Source: Granulosicoccus sp947495035 (lineage in GTDB: Bacteria > Pseudomonadota > Gammaproteobacteria > Granulosicoccales > Granulosicoccaceae). Taken from it: a stretch of 64,000 bases of DNA. Location: assembly GCF_050589605.1 (NCBI RefSeq), contig NZ_JBNGOO010000002.1; one strand, written 5' to 3'. The notes beneath the pieces were generated by a model, which did no database searches, was not told where the DNA came from, and saw nothing but the letters and a program-made list of their open reading frames with translations. The position numbers and the translations under genes were made by a program. Of the stretch, positions 9,191 to 18,833 are shown piece after piece (positions within the stretch are counted from its first letter, which is position 1; the number at the start of each line of letters is the position of its first letter).

Positions 9191-10537
9191 ATGGTATCGG
9201 AGACAGAGCCTGCGCAAGCCAGTGTGCAGAAACACGAGGCGGGGCAATCGTCAGAACACGTGCACCTGACCGATATCGCCATCGGCGTCATCATCGGTCG
9301 AGCCTCTGAATTTTTCGAGTTCTTCGTATTTGCGCTGGCCTGTGTGCTGGTTTTCCCTTATACGATCTTCCCCTTCGTGTCTCCGGTGGAAGGCACCTTG
9401 TATGCCTTTGCGGTGCTGGCTCTGGGGTTTCTGGCCCGTCCGGTCGGTACCGTGATCTTCACCGAAATCGATCGTATCTATGGACGAGGTACACGATTGA
9501 CCCTGGCCCTGTTCCTGATGGGACTGTCCACGGTGGCCATCTCGTTTCTGCCCAGCTACGAGGCGGAAGGCTGGTTGACCATCGCCAGTCTCTGTCTGTT
9601 TCGTTGTGGCCAGGGAGCGGCACTGGGAGGCTCCTGGGACGGAACGGCCTCGTTGCTGGCCCTGAACTCACCGCCGGATCGTCGTGCCCGCTATGCCACT
9701 CTGCCGCAGATCGGCGCGCCATTGGGGCTGATTCTGTCGGCGTCTCTCTTTCTGTTCCTGATCATCACCCTCTCGGAAGAAGACTTCCTGGCCTTTGGCT
9801 GGCGTTATCCCTTCTTTGTAACCTTTGCCATCAATGTCGTGGCCCTGTTCGCGCGACTGCGGCTGGCCGAGAGCGATGAATTCAAGACGCTCTACACGGA
9901 GAACGAGCTGGCGCCGGAGCGTACCCTCACTGTGGTTCGCGAAGAATGGTTGCAGATCATCATCGGTGCCTTCACGCCGCTGGCCAGTCTTGCCCTGTTT
10001 CACATGGTGACCGTCTTTCCTCTGAGCTGGATCGTGTTGAACTCCAAGGAATATCTCGAGCTGTTCATCATCATCGAGATCATTGCCGCAGCATTCGGTC
10101 TGGCGGCCATTCTTGCTTCCGGTCCGATCGCTGATCGTATCGGGCGGCGACGACTGCTCTGGCAGATGGCCATCGCCATCGCCGTCTTTGCCATCGTGTC
10201 GCCGTTCCTGTTGGGGCGTGGCGGCATCATCGGTGAATCCATCTATGTACTGGTTGGTTTCATCCTGCTGGGACTGTCATTCGGTCAATCTTCTGGCGCG
10301 ACGGCCTCGGGGACCTTGCTCAAGAATCGCTATACGGCATCGGCCCTGACCACCGATCTTGCCTGGTTGTTCGGCGCCGGTTTCGCACCTTTTGTAGCCT
10401 TGTATCTGAGCGAGTACTACGGCCTCTGGCTGGCGGGTGGTTATCTGCTGTCCGGCGCCATCGGTACATTGCTGGCACTGACCCTGTTCACACGTCGCAA
10501 CGCCGAGCGTCGTGAGCTAGACGCCTCCTGGCGCTGA
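9191..10537 (+). CDS. MFS transporter, metabolite:H+ symporter type
   Basis: 448 residues with about twelve hydrophobic segments. An early acid-rich start (ASEFFEFFVFALA), then FLARPVGTVIFTEIDRIYGR as the loop 2-3 signature, and FRCGQGAALGGSWDGTA match the metabolite:H+ symporter branch, whose members move organic acids and osmolytes. The ATG at 9191 has AGGAGC about 11 bases upstream and is preferred to a TTG at 9158. The stop codon abuts the cyoA ATG, so it is the first gene of the oxidase operon. The substrate is unknown. The same pairing of an MFS gene with cyoABCD is known from other proteobacteria. Confidence 0.85.
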   Translation: MVSETEPAQASVQKHEAGQSSEHVHLTDIAIGVIIGRASEFFEFFVFALACVLVFPYTIFPFVSPVEGTLYAFAVLALGFLARPVGTVIFTEIDRIYGRGTRLTLALFLMGLSTVAISFLPSYEAEGWLTIASLCLFRCGQGAALGGSWDGTASLLALNSPPDRRARYATLPQIGAPLGLILSASLFLFLIITLSEEDFLAFGWRYPFFVTFAINVVALFARLRLAESDEFKTLYTENELAPERTLTVVREEWLQIIIGAFTPLASLALFHMVTVFPLSWIVLNSKEYLELFIIIEIIAAAFGLAAILASGPIADRIGRRRLLWQMAIAIAVFAIVSPFLLGRGGIIGESIYVLVGFILLGLSFGQSSGATASGTLLKNRYTASALTTDLAWLFGAGFAPFVALYLSEYYGLWLAGGYLLSGAIGTLLALTLFTRRNAERRELDASWR

Positions 10538-11716
10538 ATGAAGATCGATATGATTCAGAATACAAACAGTCATTCACCGTTTCTGCGGCAGCCACTGACC
10601 TGGGTTCGACGTGTCGGCGTGCTGGCACTTGCCAGCCTGGTGGCAGGGTGCAGTTCGGATGTCATGTCGCCTGCCGGTCATGTGGCCGTGCAATTGCGCA
10701 ATATCATGGGCATCAGTACCTTTCTGATGCTGCTGATCGTGATTCCGGTCATGGTGGCGGTCTGCATATTCGCCTGGCACTACCGCGCGTCGAACAAGCG
10801 TGCCGAATACGATCCCGAATTCCATCATTCGACGTCGCTGGAATTGCTCACCTGGGCGGCTCCGTTGACCATCATCGTCTGGCTGGGTGCCATCACCTGG
10901 GTGGGGACTCATCAGCTGGACCCCTACCGTCCACTCGAGCAGATCGACGCGCGTACCCCTGTCGATCCGGATGTCGAGCCACTCATCATCCAGACCGTGT
11001 CGATGGACTGGAAGTGGATGTTCATCTATCCCCAGTACGGTATCGCAACGATCAACGAGGTCGCAGCGCCGATCGATCGGCCCATCAAGTTCGAAATGAC
11101 ATCCACCGAGGTCATGAACGCGTTTCATGTTCCTGCGCTTGCGGGCATGATCTACACCATGGCCGGAATGCAGACGACCTTGTGGGCAGTGGGCAATGAT
11201 CCCGGAGTCTACGAAGGCCGTTCGTCGCATTACAGTGGCGCAGGTTTTTCAGGCATGTCCTTCGATTTCCACGTGCTCGAACAGACAGAGTTCGAAGACT
11301 GGATCGGCAAGAGCACACAGGCTGAAGCGCTGGACAGACAGCGTTATCTGGAACTGGCAGAACCCAGTGAAAATGTCGAGCCCATGTTCTTCGAACTGGC
11401 CGACGAGGATCTGTATCACGCCATCCTGAATCGCTGCCTGCTGCCGGGCGAGGTATGCATGGATGAGCAGATGATGAACGAGCATGCTCGCAAGAACGGT
11501 GGTGTCCGCGGGTCTCATCATGCGGGTGCGCATGGAGCCGAGCAGGACGAATTGCCAGTGCAGGGCAAGAGCCAAGAGAACGATATCGAAACACTTTCGG
11601 GTGGCGAGAGTCAGGATGCAAGCGAGTTGGAGTCAGACGAGACACCGGCGTCGGAACTGGAGCCGGTCTCCCTGAACGACAACTCGCGTGAATCGCTAAC
11701 CGGGCAACAGAACTGA
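10538..11716 (+). CDS. cyoA: Cytochrome bo3 ubiquinol oxidase subunit II
   Basis: 392 residues. A lipoprotein signal with lipobox LVAGC (Cys about 38) is followed by two membrane helices (FLMLLIVIPVMVAVCIFAW and LLTWAAPLTIIVWLGAITW) and a periplasmic cupredoxin domain with MDWKWMFIYPQYGIATINE, NAFHVPALAG and the SSHYSGAGFSGMSF loop. The CuA ligands of cytochrome c oxidases are absent, as expected for a quinol oxidase. It starts right at the stop of the MFS gene. Oddly, the protein is about 75 residues longer than E. coli CyoA, because of a Glu/Ser/Gln-rich, His-containing tail after about residue 315. Confidence 0.95.
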   Translation: MKIDMIQNTNSHSPFLRQPLTWVRRVGVLALASLVAGCSSDVMSPAGHVAVQLRNIMGISTFLMLLIVIPVMVAVCIFAWHYRASNKRAEYDPEFHHSTSLELLTWAAPLTIIVWLGAITWVGTHQLDPYRPLEQIDARTPVDPDVEPLIIQTVSMDWKWMFIYPQYGIATINEVAAPIDRPIKFEMTSTEVMNAFHVPALAGMIYTMAGMQTTLWAVGNDPGVYEGRSSHYSGAGFSGMSFDFHVLEQTEFEDWIGKSTQAEALDRQRYLELAEPSENVEPMFFELADEDLYHAILNRCLLPGEVCMDEQMMNEHARKNGGVRGSHHAGAHGAEQDELPVQGKSQENDIETLSGGESQDASELESDETPASELEPVSLNDNSRESLTGQQN

Positions 11717-11729
11717 AGGAATGGCAAAC

Positions 11730-13739
11730 ATGGCCACTGAGGCAATCCACGATCCGACTTTCCTGTTCGGCAAGCTGGGCTGGCACTCGATACCGCTGTA
11801 CGATCCCGTCATCCTCGGCACCTTTGTCGGCGTGGTTGTGCTCGGCACCGTGCTGGTCGGCGCACTGACGTACTACAAGCTCTGGGGCTATCTGTGGCGA
11901 GAATGGTTTACCAGCGTCGACCACAAGAAAATCGGCATCATGTACATGGTGCTGGGGCTGGTCATGTTTCTTCGGGGATTTGCCGATGCCATCATGATGC
12001 GTCTACAGCAGGTCATGGCGTTCAATGGCTCGGAAGGCTACCTCAACGCGCATCACTACGATCAGGTGTTCACCGCTCACGGTGTCATCATGATCTTCTT
12101 CGTGGCGATGCCATTCGTGACAGGCCTGATGAACTACGCCGTGCCATTGCAGATAGGCGCAAGAGATGTCTCGTTTCCGTTTCTGAACAATTTCAGTTTC
12201 TGGATGACAGCCAGTGGTGCCGGACTGACCATGGTCTCGCTGTTTGTCGGTGAATATGCCAAGACCGGCTGGCTTGCCTTTCCGCCATTGTCCGAGTTGT
12301 CGTCGAGTCCGGATGTCGGCGTGGATTATTACATCTGGGGGCTGCAGATAGCCGGGGTCGGTACCACACTCTCCGGCATCAATCTGCTTGCCACGATCAT
12401 CAAGATGCGGGCGCCAGGCATGACCCTGATGCGCATGCCGATCTTCACCTGGACGTCGCTGTGCACCAACGTCCTGATCGTGGCCAGTTTCCCGGTATTG
12501 ACCGCCACTCTGGCCCTGCTGACTCTGGATCGCTACGTCGGTGCCAATTTCTTCACCAATGAGGTGGGTGGCAATCCGATGCTCTACATCAACCTGATCT
12601 GGATCTGGGGTCATCCCGAGGTCTATATCCTGATATTGCCGCTGTTCGGTGTGTTCTCCGAAGTCGTTGCGACCTTCTCGGCCAAACGCCTGTTCGGCTA
12701 TTCGTCAATGGTCTATGCGACGATCTGCATCACGATCCTGTCTTATCTGGTCTGGTTGCACCATTTCTTTACCATGGGATCGGGGGCGACAGTGAATTCC
12801 TTCTTCGGTATCGCGACCATGATCATCTCGATACCCACCGGCGCGAAGCTGTTCAACTGGCTGTTCACGATGTACCGTGGTCGCATTCGCTACGAACTGC
12901 CGATGATGTGGGCGGTGGCGTTCATGCTGACATTCGCCATCGGCGGCATGACAGGTGTCATGCTGGCTGTACCACCTGCCGATTTCATCCTGCACAACTC
13001 GCTGTTTCTTGTCGCGCATTTTCACAATGTCATCATTGGCGGGGTCGTGTTCGGCGTGTTTGCCGGTATCAATTACTGGTTTCCGAAGGCATTCGGGTTC
13101 AAGCTGGATCGGTTCTGGGGACTGGTCAGTTTCTGGTGCTGGGTCATCGGGTTCTGGGTGGCATTCACGCCGCTCTACATTGTCGGTCTCATGGGTGTGA
13201 CCCGGCGCATGCGGGTGTTCGATGACCCGTCACTGCATATCTGGTTCATCATCGCAGGCTTCGGAGCCCTGTTCATTGCTGCTGGTGTGTTTGCCCTGTT
13301 GATGCAGATTTTCGTGTCCATCAGGAATCGCAAGGCGCTGGCGGTGGACGGTGATCCCTGGGATGCACGCACACTGGAATGGGCCACGACCTCACCACCG
13401 CCGGACTACAACTTCGCGTTCACGCCGGTCATCTACAACGTGGATGCCTGGTCGGACATGAAGGCGCATGACTACAGTGCGCCAACCTCCGGTTTCAAGC
13501 CGATTCACATGCCCCGAAATTCCGGTGCGGGTGTCATTCTGTCCGGCATCGCCCTGGTGCTCGGGTTTGCCCTGGTCTGGCACATCTGGTGGCTGGCCGT
13601 GGTGTCTTTCGTGGGCATGGTGGCCACGGCAATCCGGCATACCTTCGACTACGATCGCGACTATCACATCCCGGTCGAGACGGTCATCCGCACTGAAACA
13701 AGCCGACTTGCGCCCGCAGGCGTGTCGTCTGAAGGGTAG
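11730..13739 (+). CDS. cyoB: Cytochrome bo3 ubiquinol oxidase subunit I
   Basis: 669 residues, the catalytic heme-copper subunit that reduces O2 and pumps protons. The CuB ligands are visible: His and Tyr in WGHPEVYIL (about residue 294) and the His pair in WLHHFFTMG (about 343). The heme ligands are in HFHNVIIGG (about 430). FLRGFADA and NAHHYDQVFTAHG keep the Arg, Asp and His that bind ubiquinone in the E. coli enzyme. GARDVSFPFLNN gives the D-channel aspartate. AAGGA at 11715-11720 favours the second ATG (11730) over one at 11721 that would touch the Shine-Dalgarno sequence. Confidence 0.97.
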   Translation: MATEAIHDPTFLFGKLGWHSIPLYDPVILGTFVGVVVLGTVLVGALTYYKLWGYLWREWFTSVDHKKIGIMYMVLGLVMFLRGFADAIMMRLQQVMAFNGSEGYLNAHHYDQVFTAHGVIMIFFVAMPFVTGLMNYAVPLQIGARDVSFPFLNNFSFWMTASGAGLTMVSLFVGEYAKTGWLAFPPLSELSSSPDVGVDYYIWGLQIAGVGTTLSGINLLATIIKMRAPGMTLMRMPIFTWTSLCTNVLIVASFPVLTATLALLTLDRYVGANFFTNEVGGNPMLYINLIWIWGHPEVYILILPLFGVFSEVVATFSAKRLFGYSSMVYATICITILSYLVWLHHFFTMGSGATVNSFFGIATMIISIPTGAKLFNWLFTMYRGRIRYELPMMWAVAFMLTFAIGGMTGVMLAVPPADFILHNSLFLVAHFHNVIIGGVVFGVFAGINYWFPKAFGFKLDRFWGLVSFWCWVIGFWVAFTPLYIVGLMGVTRRMRVFDDPSLHIWFIIAGFGALFIAAGVFALLMQIFVSIRNRKALAVDGDPWDARTLEWATTSPPPDYNFAFTPVIYNVDAWSDMKAHDYSAPTSGFKPIHMPRNSGAGVILSGIALVLGFALVWHIWWLAVVSFVGMVATAIRHTFDYDRDYHIPVETVIRTETSRLAPAGVSSEG

Positions 13740-13750
13740 GTGGACAGATA

Positions 13751-14377
13751 ATGAGCAGCATGATTGATACAAGTCCTGATCAGCCTCGCGTCTGGCATCT
13801 GGAAGAGGAGCCACATCACGCGGAAGGTCACAGCACGCCGCTGGGGTTCTGGATGTATCTGATGAGCGATTGCCTCATCTTTGCCATCCTGTTTGCCACC
13901 TATGCGGTGTTGGGCGATCGCTATGGCGGAGGGCCTGATCAGAAAGCACTGTTCGATCTGTGGCTGATTGCCTTGAACACGGCCATGCTGTTGTTGTCAT
14001 CGATAACCTATGGCTTTGCCATGTTGCAGATGGACAAGGGTAATCAGCAGGGTGTGCGCAAGTGGTTGTTGATCACCGCCGCATTCGGGGCTGCGTTCCT
14101 CGTGATCGAGCTGTATGAGTTCTATCACCTCATCCATGCCGGCTACGGACCGGGACGATCGGCCTTCCTGTCCTCGTTCTTCGCGCTGGTGGGCACGCAT
14201 GGTCTGCACGTCACCTTCGGCATCGTCTGGCTGTTCGTACTGCTGGCACAGATCAAGAAGCATGGCCTGACCAATTCGAACAGGCGTCGCGTTGAAACAC
14301 TGTCGATGTTCTGGCATTTTCTCGACGTCATCTGGATTGGCGTCTTTACCATTGTCTATCTCATGGGAACTATCTGA
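13751..14377 (+). CDS. cyoC: Cytochrome bo3 ubiquinol oxidase subunit III
   Basis: 208 residues with five predicted membrane helices, matching the length and layout of CyoC. The family markers are LGFWMYLMSDCLIFAILFA in the first helix, GTHGLHVTFGIVWL in the fourth, and FWHFLDVIWIGVFTIVYL at the C-terminus. It stabilises the catalytic subunit in the inner membrane and binds no metal itself. It lies 11 bases after cyoB; its stop codon shares one base with the cyoD start (TGATG). Confidence 0.96.
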   Translation: MSSMIDTSPDQPRVWHLEEEPHHAEGHSTPLGFWMYLMSDCLIFAILFATYAVLGDRYGGGPDQKALFDLWLIALNTAMLLLSSITYGFAMLQMDKGNQQGVRKWLLITAAFGAAFLVIELYEFYHLIHAGYGPGRSAFLSSFFALVGTHGLHVTFGIVWLFVLLAQIKKHGLTNSNRRRVETLSMFWHFLDVIWIGVFTIVYLMGTI

Positions 14378-14802
14378 TGGCCAACGCAGAACACGCATCG
14401 CCAACTGACGGTCATATCCCGCACGGTGACTTCCGTTCCTACATGACGGGGTTTGTGCTGTCAGTCATTCTGACGGCCATTCCCTTCGCCATCGTGATGT
14501 CCGGCGGATTCGAATCCCGCGCAGTGACCGCACTCGTCGTCCTGTTGTTTGCCGTGGTACAGATCGTCGTACACATGATCTACTTCCTGCATATGGATCT
14601 GCATGCGGAAGGCGGATGGACCGTCATTTCGCTGGTGTTCACGCTGATCGTTCTCATCATCTGCCTGGCAGGCACCATCTGGGTCATGCACAACATGGAC
14701 AGTAACATGATGCCGGACATGATCGAGCTCATGGAAGGCAAGGGCGCTGCCGGGTCTGGTGAGTCCGCCGTGCCTGGGCAGGACATGTCACCGGGCAAGT
14801 GA
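14377..14802 (+). CDS. cyoD: Cytochrome bo3 ubiquinol oxidase subunit IV
   Basis: 141 residues with three membrane helices (YMTGFVLSVILTAIPFAIVM, then a second ending in AVVQIVVHMIYFLHM, then VISLVFTLIVLIICLAGTIW), the last followed by WVMHNMDSNMM. This is the CyoD pattern, including the Met/His-rich end of the core. The protein is about 30 residues longer than E. coli CyoD because of a Gly/Met/Ser-rich C-terminal tail. CyoD helps CuB binding and assembly in the complex. One base overlaps cyoC. Confidence 0.93.
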   Translation: MANAEHASPTDGHIPHGDFRSYMTGFVLSVILTAIPFAIVMSGGFESRAVTALVVLLFAVVQIVVHMIYFLHMDLHAEGGWTVISLVFTLIVLIICLAGTIWVMHNMDSNMMPDMIELMEGKGAAGSGESAVPGQDMSPGK

Positions 14803-14820
14803 GGTCAAGGGCAGGCTGTC

Positions 14821-15654
14821 GTGTCCGAGCGATCAGCGAAGCCTGATGCGCTAGCTACCAGGCCCCTGTGGCAGCGAGCAGCCATGCTGCTGTTGCTATC
14901 GAGTCTGGTGTTGCTGTTCAGCGCACTGGGTGTCTGGCAGTTGCAGAGACTGGCCTGGAAAGAATCCTTGATGGCGACTGTGGATGAGCGCATTCATGCC
15001 CAGCCTGGCCCCATACCAGCAGTCGCCAACTGGAACACCTTGAACGTATCGGAACTGGTCTATCTGCCTGTATCGGTCACCGGGCAGTTTGACCATTCCG
15101 CCGAGATCCAGTCTCTGGCCGTCTCCGAGCTGGGAAGCGGTTATTGGGTCATGACACCCTTGCGCCTCGAGGGCGGGGGTAGCGTGCTGGTCAATCGAGG
15201 CTTTGTACCGCAGCCAATGCGAGACCCGGCCGAGCGGCCTGCGGCAGCACCTCCCGGCCAGGTCAGGGTGACCGGACTGCTGCGAGCCAGTGAGCCGAAA
15301 GGGGGATTTCTGCGAGACAATGACCCACTTGCCGGCCGCTGGTATTCCCGGGATGTCGATGCCATCGCCGAGGCCACAGGCCTGCCAACTCCGGTTGCGC
15401 CGTTCTTCATTGATGCTGCCGACGAAATACCATTGCACACCAATGCCGTCGATCGCGCAAAGTCCTCTGGTGACGATGCGGCAGCGGTGGGCGGCTTTCC
15501 TCGCGCTGGCCTGACTGTCGTCAAATTCCGCAACACTCACCTGGTGTATGCGATTACCTGGTTTGCACTGGCATTGCTCAGTGTGGTGGGTATCGTGCTG
15601 GTCTTGCGGGAATACTGGCGAGAGACACTGCCGGAACCATCGAGCCGGGGCTGA
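14821..15654 (+). CDS. SURF1/Shy1 family oxidase assembly protein
   Basis: 277 residues with one membrane helix at each end, a long periplasmic loop between them, and the SURF1 motifs: LGVWQLQRLAWK after helix 1, SVLVNRGFVP in the middle, and NTHLVYAITWFALALLS leading into the last helix. SURF1 proteins help insert heme a or o into heme-copper oxidases. It starts with GTG 18 bases after cyoD, so it closes the MFS-cyoABCD-SURF1 operon. A cyoE heme O synthase gene is not found nearby. Confidence 0.92.
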   Translation: MSERSAKPDALATRPLWQRAAMLLLLSSLVLLFSALGVWQLQRLAWKESLMATVDERIHAQPGPIPAVANWNTLNVSELVYLPVSVTGQFDHSAEIQSLAVSELGSGYWVMTPLRLEGGGSVLVNRGFVPQPMRDPAERPAAAPPGQVRVTGLLRASEPKGGFLRDNDPLAGRWYSRDVDAIAEATGLPTPVAPFFIDAADEIPLHTNAVDRAKSSGDDAAAVGGFPRAGLTVVKFRNTHLVYAITWFALALLSVVGIVLVLREYWRETLPEPSSRG

Positions 15655-15965
15655 ACGCAAGCCAACCTGCGTGACAATCCTCTGCGGGCGACGCAGACCG
15701 GATTCTGTTTGTCCTGTGTTGCGTTGAAAGGAGGCTGATCAACCCGTCACCAGTTGGATCGGTACCTGCGCTGGATCCCGAGATTCGAGCCGGTTGAGGC
15801 GCATCCATCAAGCGATCTTGCTATCCCTTGTTGCGTTTTCAAACAGTAATGATTAGCATTTACATTATTATTAACATCACCCTTATTGAATGATGTAGAG
15901 TGCAGCCTTCCAGCGTTGGCAACCCTTGTCAGCGCTCTCACCTGAAACCCAAGGAGAAAGAATTC
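15655..15965 (+). promoter_or_regulatory. Intergenic region with putative Fur box (about 15846-15875)
   Basis: This 311-base gap separates the oxidase operon from the lipoprotein-imelysin group. The part at 15841-15890 is unusually AT-rich. It contains hexamer repeats of the Fur type (AATGAT, AGCATT, TACATT, ATTATT) in phase, within 15849-15875. A possible -35 (TTTACA, 15859-15864) lies inside them, so bound repressor would block transcription. Iron control is inferred from this and from the imelysin downstream. An AAGGAGA Shine-Dalgarno precedes the ATG at 15966. The first 180 bases show nothing beyond a weak hairpin near 15680. Confidence 0.55.
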
Positions 15966-17483
15966 ATGAAGATTCGGCGATTGACCTTGCTGGTCATGCT
16001 GCTCAGCGGCATGCAGCTGGCTGCCTGCAGCTCGGACGACGACAATGACCAACCGGCTGATGACAACTCGGGAACGCCGGACAACACAGGTGGAGACAGC
16101 ACCGATAATGATGACGCTGCGTTCAGCAGCATTGTCGATATCGACACCGATCGTGCCAACGACCTGCGCGGATTGGTCTTTGCCGCGGATGGCAAGCTGT
16201 ATGCCTCAGGCTACGCAGGCGTCGAGGATGCATTGAAGACGACCGTGCTCGCTCGTTTCAATGCCGACGGCACGCTGGACACCACCTTCGGTGACGCCGG
16301 TATTGCCAGCGTGGATGTCGCTGCTGGTCGTGAAGAGGCTTCACTGGGCGTGGTCGAACTGAGCAATGGTGACGTTCTGGTCTCCGTCAATGCCGTTGAT
16401 GAAGACGGTGGACAATCCGTTTATCTGCTCCGATTCGACAACACGGGAACGCAGGTGGTATCGCCAGGCTGGGGTGATGAGCAGGGCAAGGTGGAAGTGG
16501 TCTTCGGTTGGGCCAATGCCGACAACGCAGCCTATGCTGGCGAAGATGCTCCGGAAGACACTGCCTTTGATCTGCTGCTGGACAGCTCCGGCGGTGGTGA
16601 GCGGGTCGTCTTGTTCGGCTATGGCGCCGCAAAGGCAGATTCCGGCCGTATCGATCGGGATCGATTCGTCATGCGCCTCAATGCAGCCGATGGCACACCG
16701 GATAATGCCTTCAACGGTGGTCAGGCTTTCGCGTATCACAGCACGGCCGATTTCAACGACAATGGCCGTCGTGGTCTGGTCGAATCTGACGGATCCATGC
16801 TCAGCGTGGGCTATACCAATCTGGGTGATGGCTTCGCCAATCACGTCATCCTGTTCAAGCTCAATGCAGACGGTACACTGGACAGCAACTTCGGCAACTT
16901 CATCGTGCCGGAAAGCACCGGGACCGAACTTGGTCTTGCCGCGCAGCCGGGAGTTGCAGTATTCAATCCGTTTCGTGTGGATGGTGGATTTGCCGAAGCC
17001 TATGCTGCTTCGCGACAGAGCGATGGCAGCTATGTCACTACCGGCTACGGACGGGCTACCGGAGAGGACATTCCATCCACACTCGGTTTCCTGAGTGCGG
17101 TGCAACAGGATGTCGTGTCCTTCCGAGTGAATGGCACTGCGCTTGACACCTCCTGGGGAATTGACGGCAATCAGGCGTTCCAGAGTGAAGGAGAAGAAGG
17201 CAGGGAGTCCTACGAGGAGCGCGGTCGTCACATGACGATACTGGCTGACGATCGTACGGTGCAGGTTGGCCGCTTTGGCGGCACTGCTGCCGTCTATGTA
17301 GTGGGTACCGACGGACAGCTGGATACCAGCGTGGATGATGACGGAATCATCGAGCTGGGTCATGACAGCATTGCCTCACAATTCTATGCTGTTGCCAGCA
17401 ATGCGGATGCGTCCAGAGTAGCCGTCTCCACCAACGAAGATGAAAATGGTGCACGACTTGTTGTTTTCGATACGTCGAACTGA
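15966..17483 (+). CDS. Lipoprotein with delta-60 repeats
   Basis: 505 residues. The start MKIRRLTLLVMLLSG and lipobox LAACSS mark an outer-membrane or surface lipoprotein. An Asp/Asn/Gly-rich linker (about residues 20-50) follows. The rest carries delta-60 repeats: RFNADGTLDTTFGDAG, RLNAADGTPDNAFNGG, KLNADGTLDSNFG, RVNGTALDTSWG and a degenerate last copy GTDGQLDTSVDDDG, consistent with a beta-propeller. Function is unknown. Its position after a putative Fur box and before an imelysin suggests a role in iron or metal acquisition at the surface (inference). A strong terminator follows its stop. Confidence 0.8.
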   Translation: MKIRRLTLLVMLLSGMQLAACSSDDDNDQPADDNSGTPDNTGGDSTDNDDAAFSSIVDIDTDRANDLRGLVFAADGKLYASGYAGVEDALKTTVLARFNADGTLDTTFGDAGIASVDVAAGREEASLGVVELSNGDVLVSVNAVDEDGGQSVYLLRFDNTGTQVVSPGWGDEQGKVEVVFGWANADNAAYAGEDAPEDTAFDLLLDSSGGGERVVLFGYGAAKADSGRIDRDRFVMRLNAADGTPDNAFNGGQAFAYHSTADFNDNGRRGLVESDGSMLSVGYTNLGDGFANHVILFKLNADGTLDSNFGNFIVPESTGTELGLAAQPGVAVFNPFRVDGGFAEAYAASRQSDGSYVTTGYGRATGEDIPSTLGFLSAVQQDVVSFRVNGTALDTSWGIDGNQAFQSEGEEGRESYEERGRHMTILADDRTVQVGRFGGTAAVYVVGTDGQLDTSVDDDGIIELGHDSIASQFYAVASNADASRVAVSTNEDENGARLVVFDTSN

Positions 17484-17504
17484 ACCATCTGAACGACAGT
17501 AGTA

Positions 17505-17541
17505 CGCGCGCGATTGTCGGTTTCGGCAATCGCGCGTTTTT
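17505..17541 (+). terminator. Rho-independent terminator
   Basis: A ten-base perfect stem (CGCGCGATTG paired with CAATCGCGCG) with a ten-base loop is followed by TTTTT. It starts 21 bases after the delta-60 lipoprotein stop and 69 bases before the imelysin start. It should at least attenuate read-through, so the imelysin may have reduced or separate expression. Confidence 0.88.
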
Positions 17542-17609
17542 CCGTACGTTTCCTTCATTCTCACGCCGCTGGTGTAAACCGGTTCGGTCCACACTTCTTG
17601 TCAACTGTC

Positions 17610-18833
17610 ATGACGATCAACAGCCAGCTTCGTTTCCTGCCTCTTTTGTCCCTTGTCTTGAGCAGTGCTCTGCTGGTTGCCTGCAGTGATGGTGATGGTG
17701 GCCCCGCAACCGATCTGGTCGGTGATGACGTTCGCCGTCTGGTGCTGAGCGATATCGGCAACAACATCATCATGCCCGCTCTTCGAGACTTTTCACTGAA
17801 GGCTGATGCACTGAACCAGGCAGTCATTGAACATGCACAATCGCCGGACGATGCGGTGCTGCGTATCGATGCGCAAGCCGCCTGGCGTGATGCCATGCTG
17901 AGCTGGCAATATCTGGAACCCTTGCAAGTTGGTCCAGCTGGTGCATCCACCGGACTTGACGGTACAAGGGGGGGCGCTGATCTGCGTGCAGACATCTATT
18001 CCTACCCCTTGCTCAGCACCTGCACCATCGAGGAACTGGCCCGCAACGACCTTACCGTCAACGATGGTTCTGCAGTGAATACCACGGGACTGGGCGCACT
18101 GGAATTCCTGTTGTACAACGAAGAGGCAGATCCCTGTTCACTGGGCACTGCTGCGACGGTCAGCCAGCGAGCCAGCTATGCGGCCAGCGCTGCAGTGGCA
18201 ATTCGTGATGCCGCCAATGATCTGCAGCAACGTTGGGAGCCCGAAGGTGGTGATTTTCTCGGTCAGTGGAACACGGCCGGTGACGGCAGCGAATTCTACA
18301 TCCTTCCACAGAATGCGCTGAATGCCTTGTCGGTGGCCTTGTTCTATGTCGACAAGCAAACCAAGGATCTCAAGATTGCGAGTCCAACGGGTATCGGCGC
18401 ATCCGGATTGGAAGAATGCACGACGATCAGTTGCCCCGAGCGTTTGGAGTCGAGCCTGTCAGGCCTGTCAGGCGACAATATCAGAGCCAATGTACAGGTA
18501 TTCCTGGGCAGTTTTCAGGGGGTGGATGGTGGCCGTGGACTGAATGACTTGCTCAGTGGCATTGGCCGGGAAGATCTGGCTACGGAAATCACCGATGAAC
18601 TGCTTGCCGTCATCGCTCATCTGGACGCCATGGATACCGGGTTTGACGAGTCCGTTGCAGCCATACCCAGTGCTGAGGCCTGCATCAACGGAACTGCCAA
18701 CCCGAATGAGGATTCACCTGCAGCCTGTGCCTTGCATGGCTATCTGAAAACTGCGATGGATACCTTCCGTGGTTCGATAGTCGCTGCACTGTCTCTGGCA
18801 ACACCTGCCAGTACTGCCGGTGACAATGACTAG
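17610..18833 (+). CDS. Imelysin family lipoprotein
   Basis: 407 residues. The signal ends in a lipobox (LLVACSD, Cys about 26). The mature protein is helical. It contains AQAAWRDAMLSWQYLEPLQVGP, a variant of the imelysin 'W...W...GP' region, then RADIYSYPLLSTCTIE and TGLGALEFLLYN, which matches the GxHxxE-region core in which the His is replaced here (GLGALEFLLY). Imelysin-like proteins (IrpA/EfeO relatives) are iron-regulated surface or periplasmic proteins that bind metal or participate in iron uptake. The start ATG at 17610 was chosen because it gives the signal peptide directly. The stop overlaps the next gene. Confidence 0.82.
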   Translation: MTINSQLRFLPLLSLVLSSALLVACSDGDGGPATDLVGDDVRRLVLSDIGNNIIMPALRDFSLKADALNQAVIEHAQSPDDAVLRIDAQAAWRDAMLSWQYLEPLQVGPAGASTGLDGTRGGADLRADIYSYPLLSTCTIEELARNDLTVNDGSAVNTTGLGALEFLLYNEEADPCSLGTAATVSQRASYAASAAVAIRDAANDLQQRWEPEGGDFLGQWNTAGDGSEFYILPQNALNALSVALFYVDKQTKDLKIASPTGIGASGLEECTTISCPERLESSLSGLSGDNIRANVQVFLGSFQGVDGGRGLNDLLSGIGREDLATEITDELLAVIAHLDAMDTGFDESVAAIPSAEACINGTANPNEDSPAACALHGYLKTAMDTFRGSIVAALSLATPASTAGDND

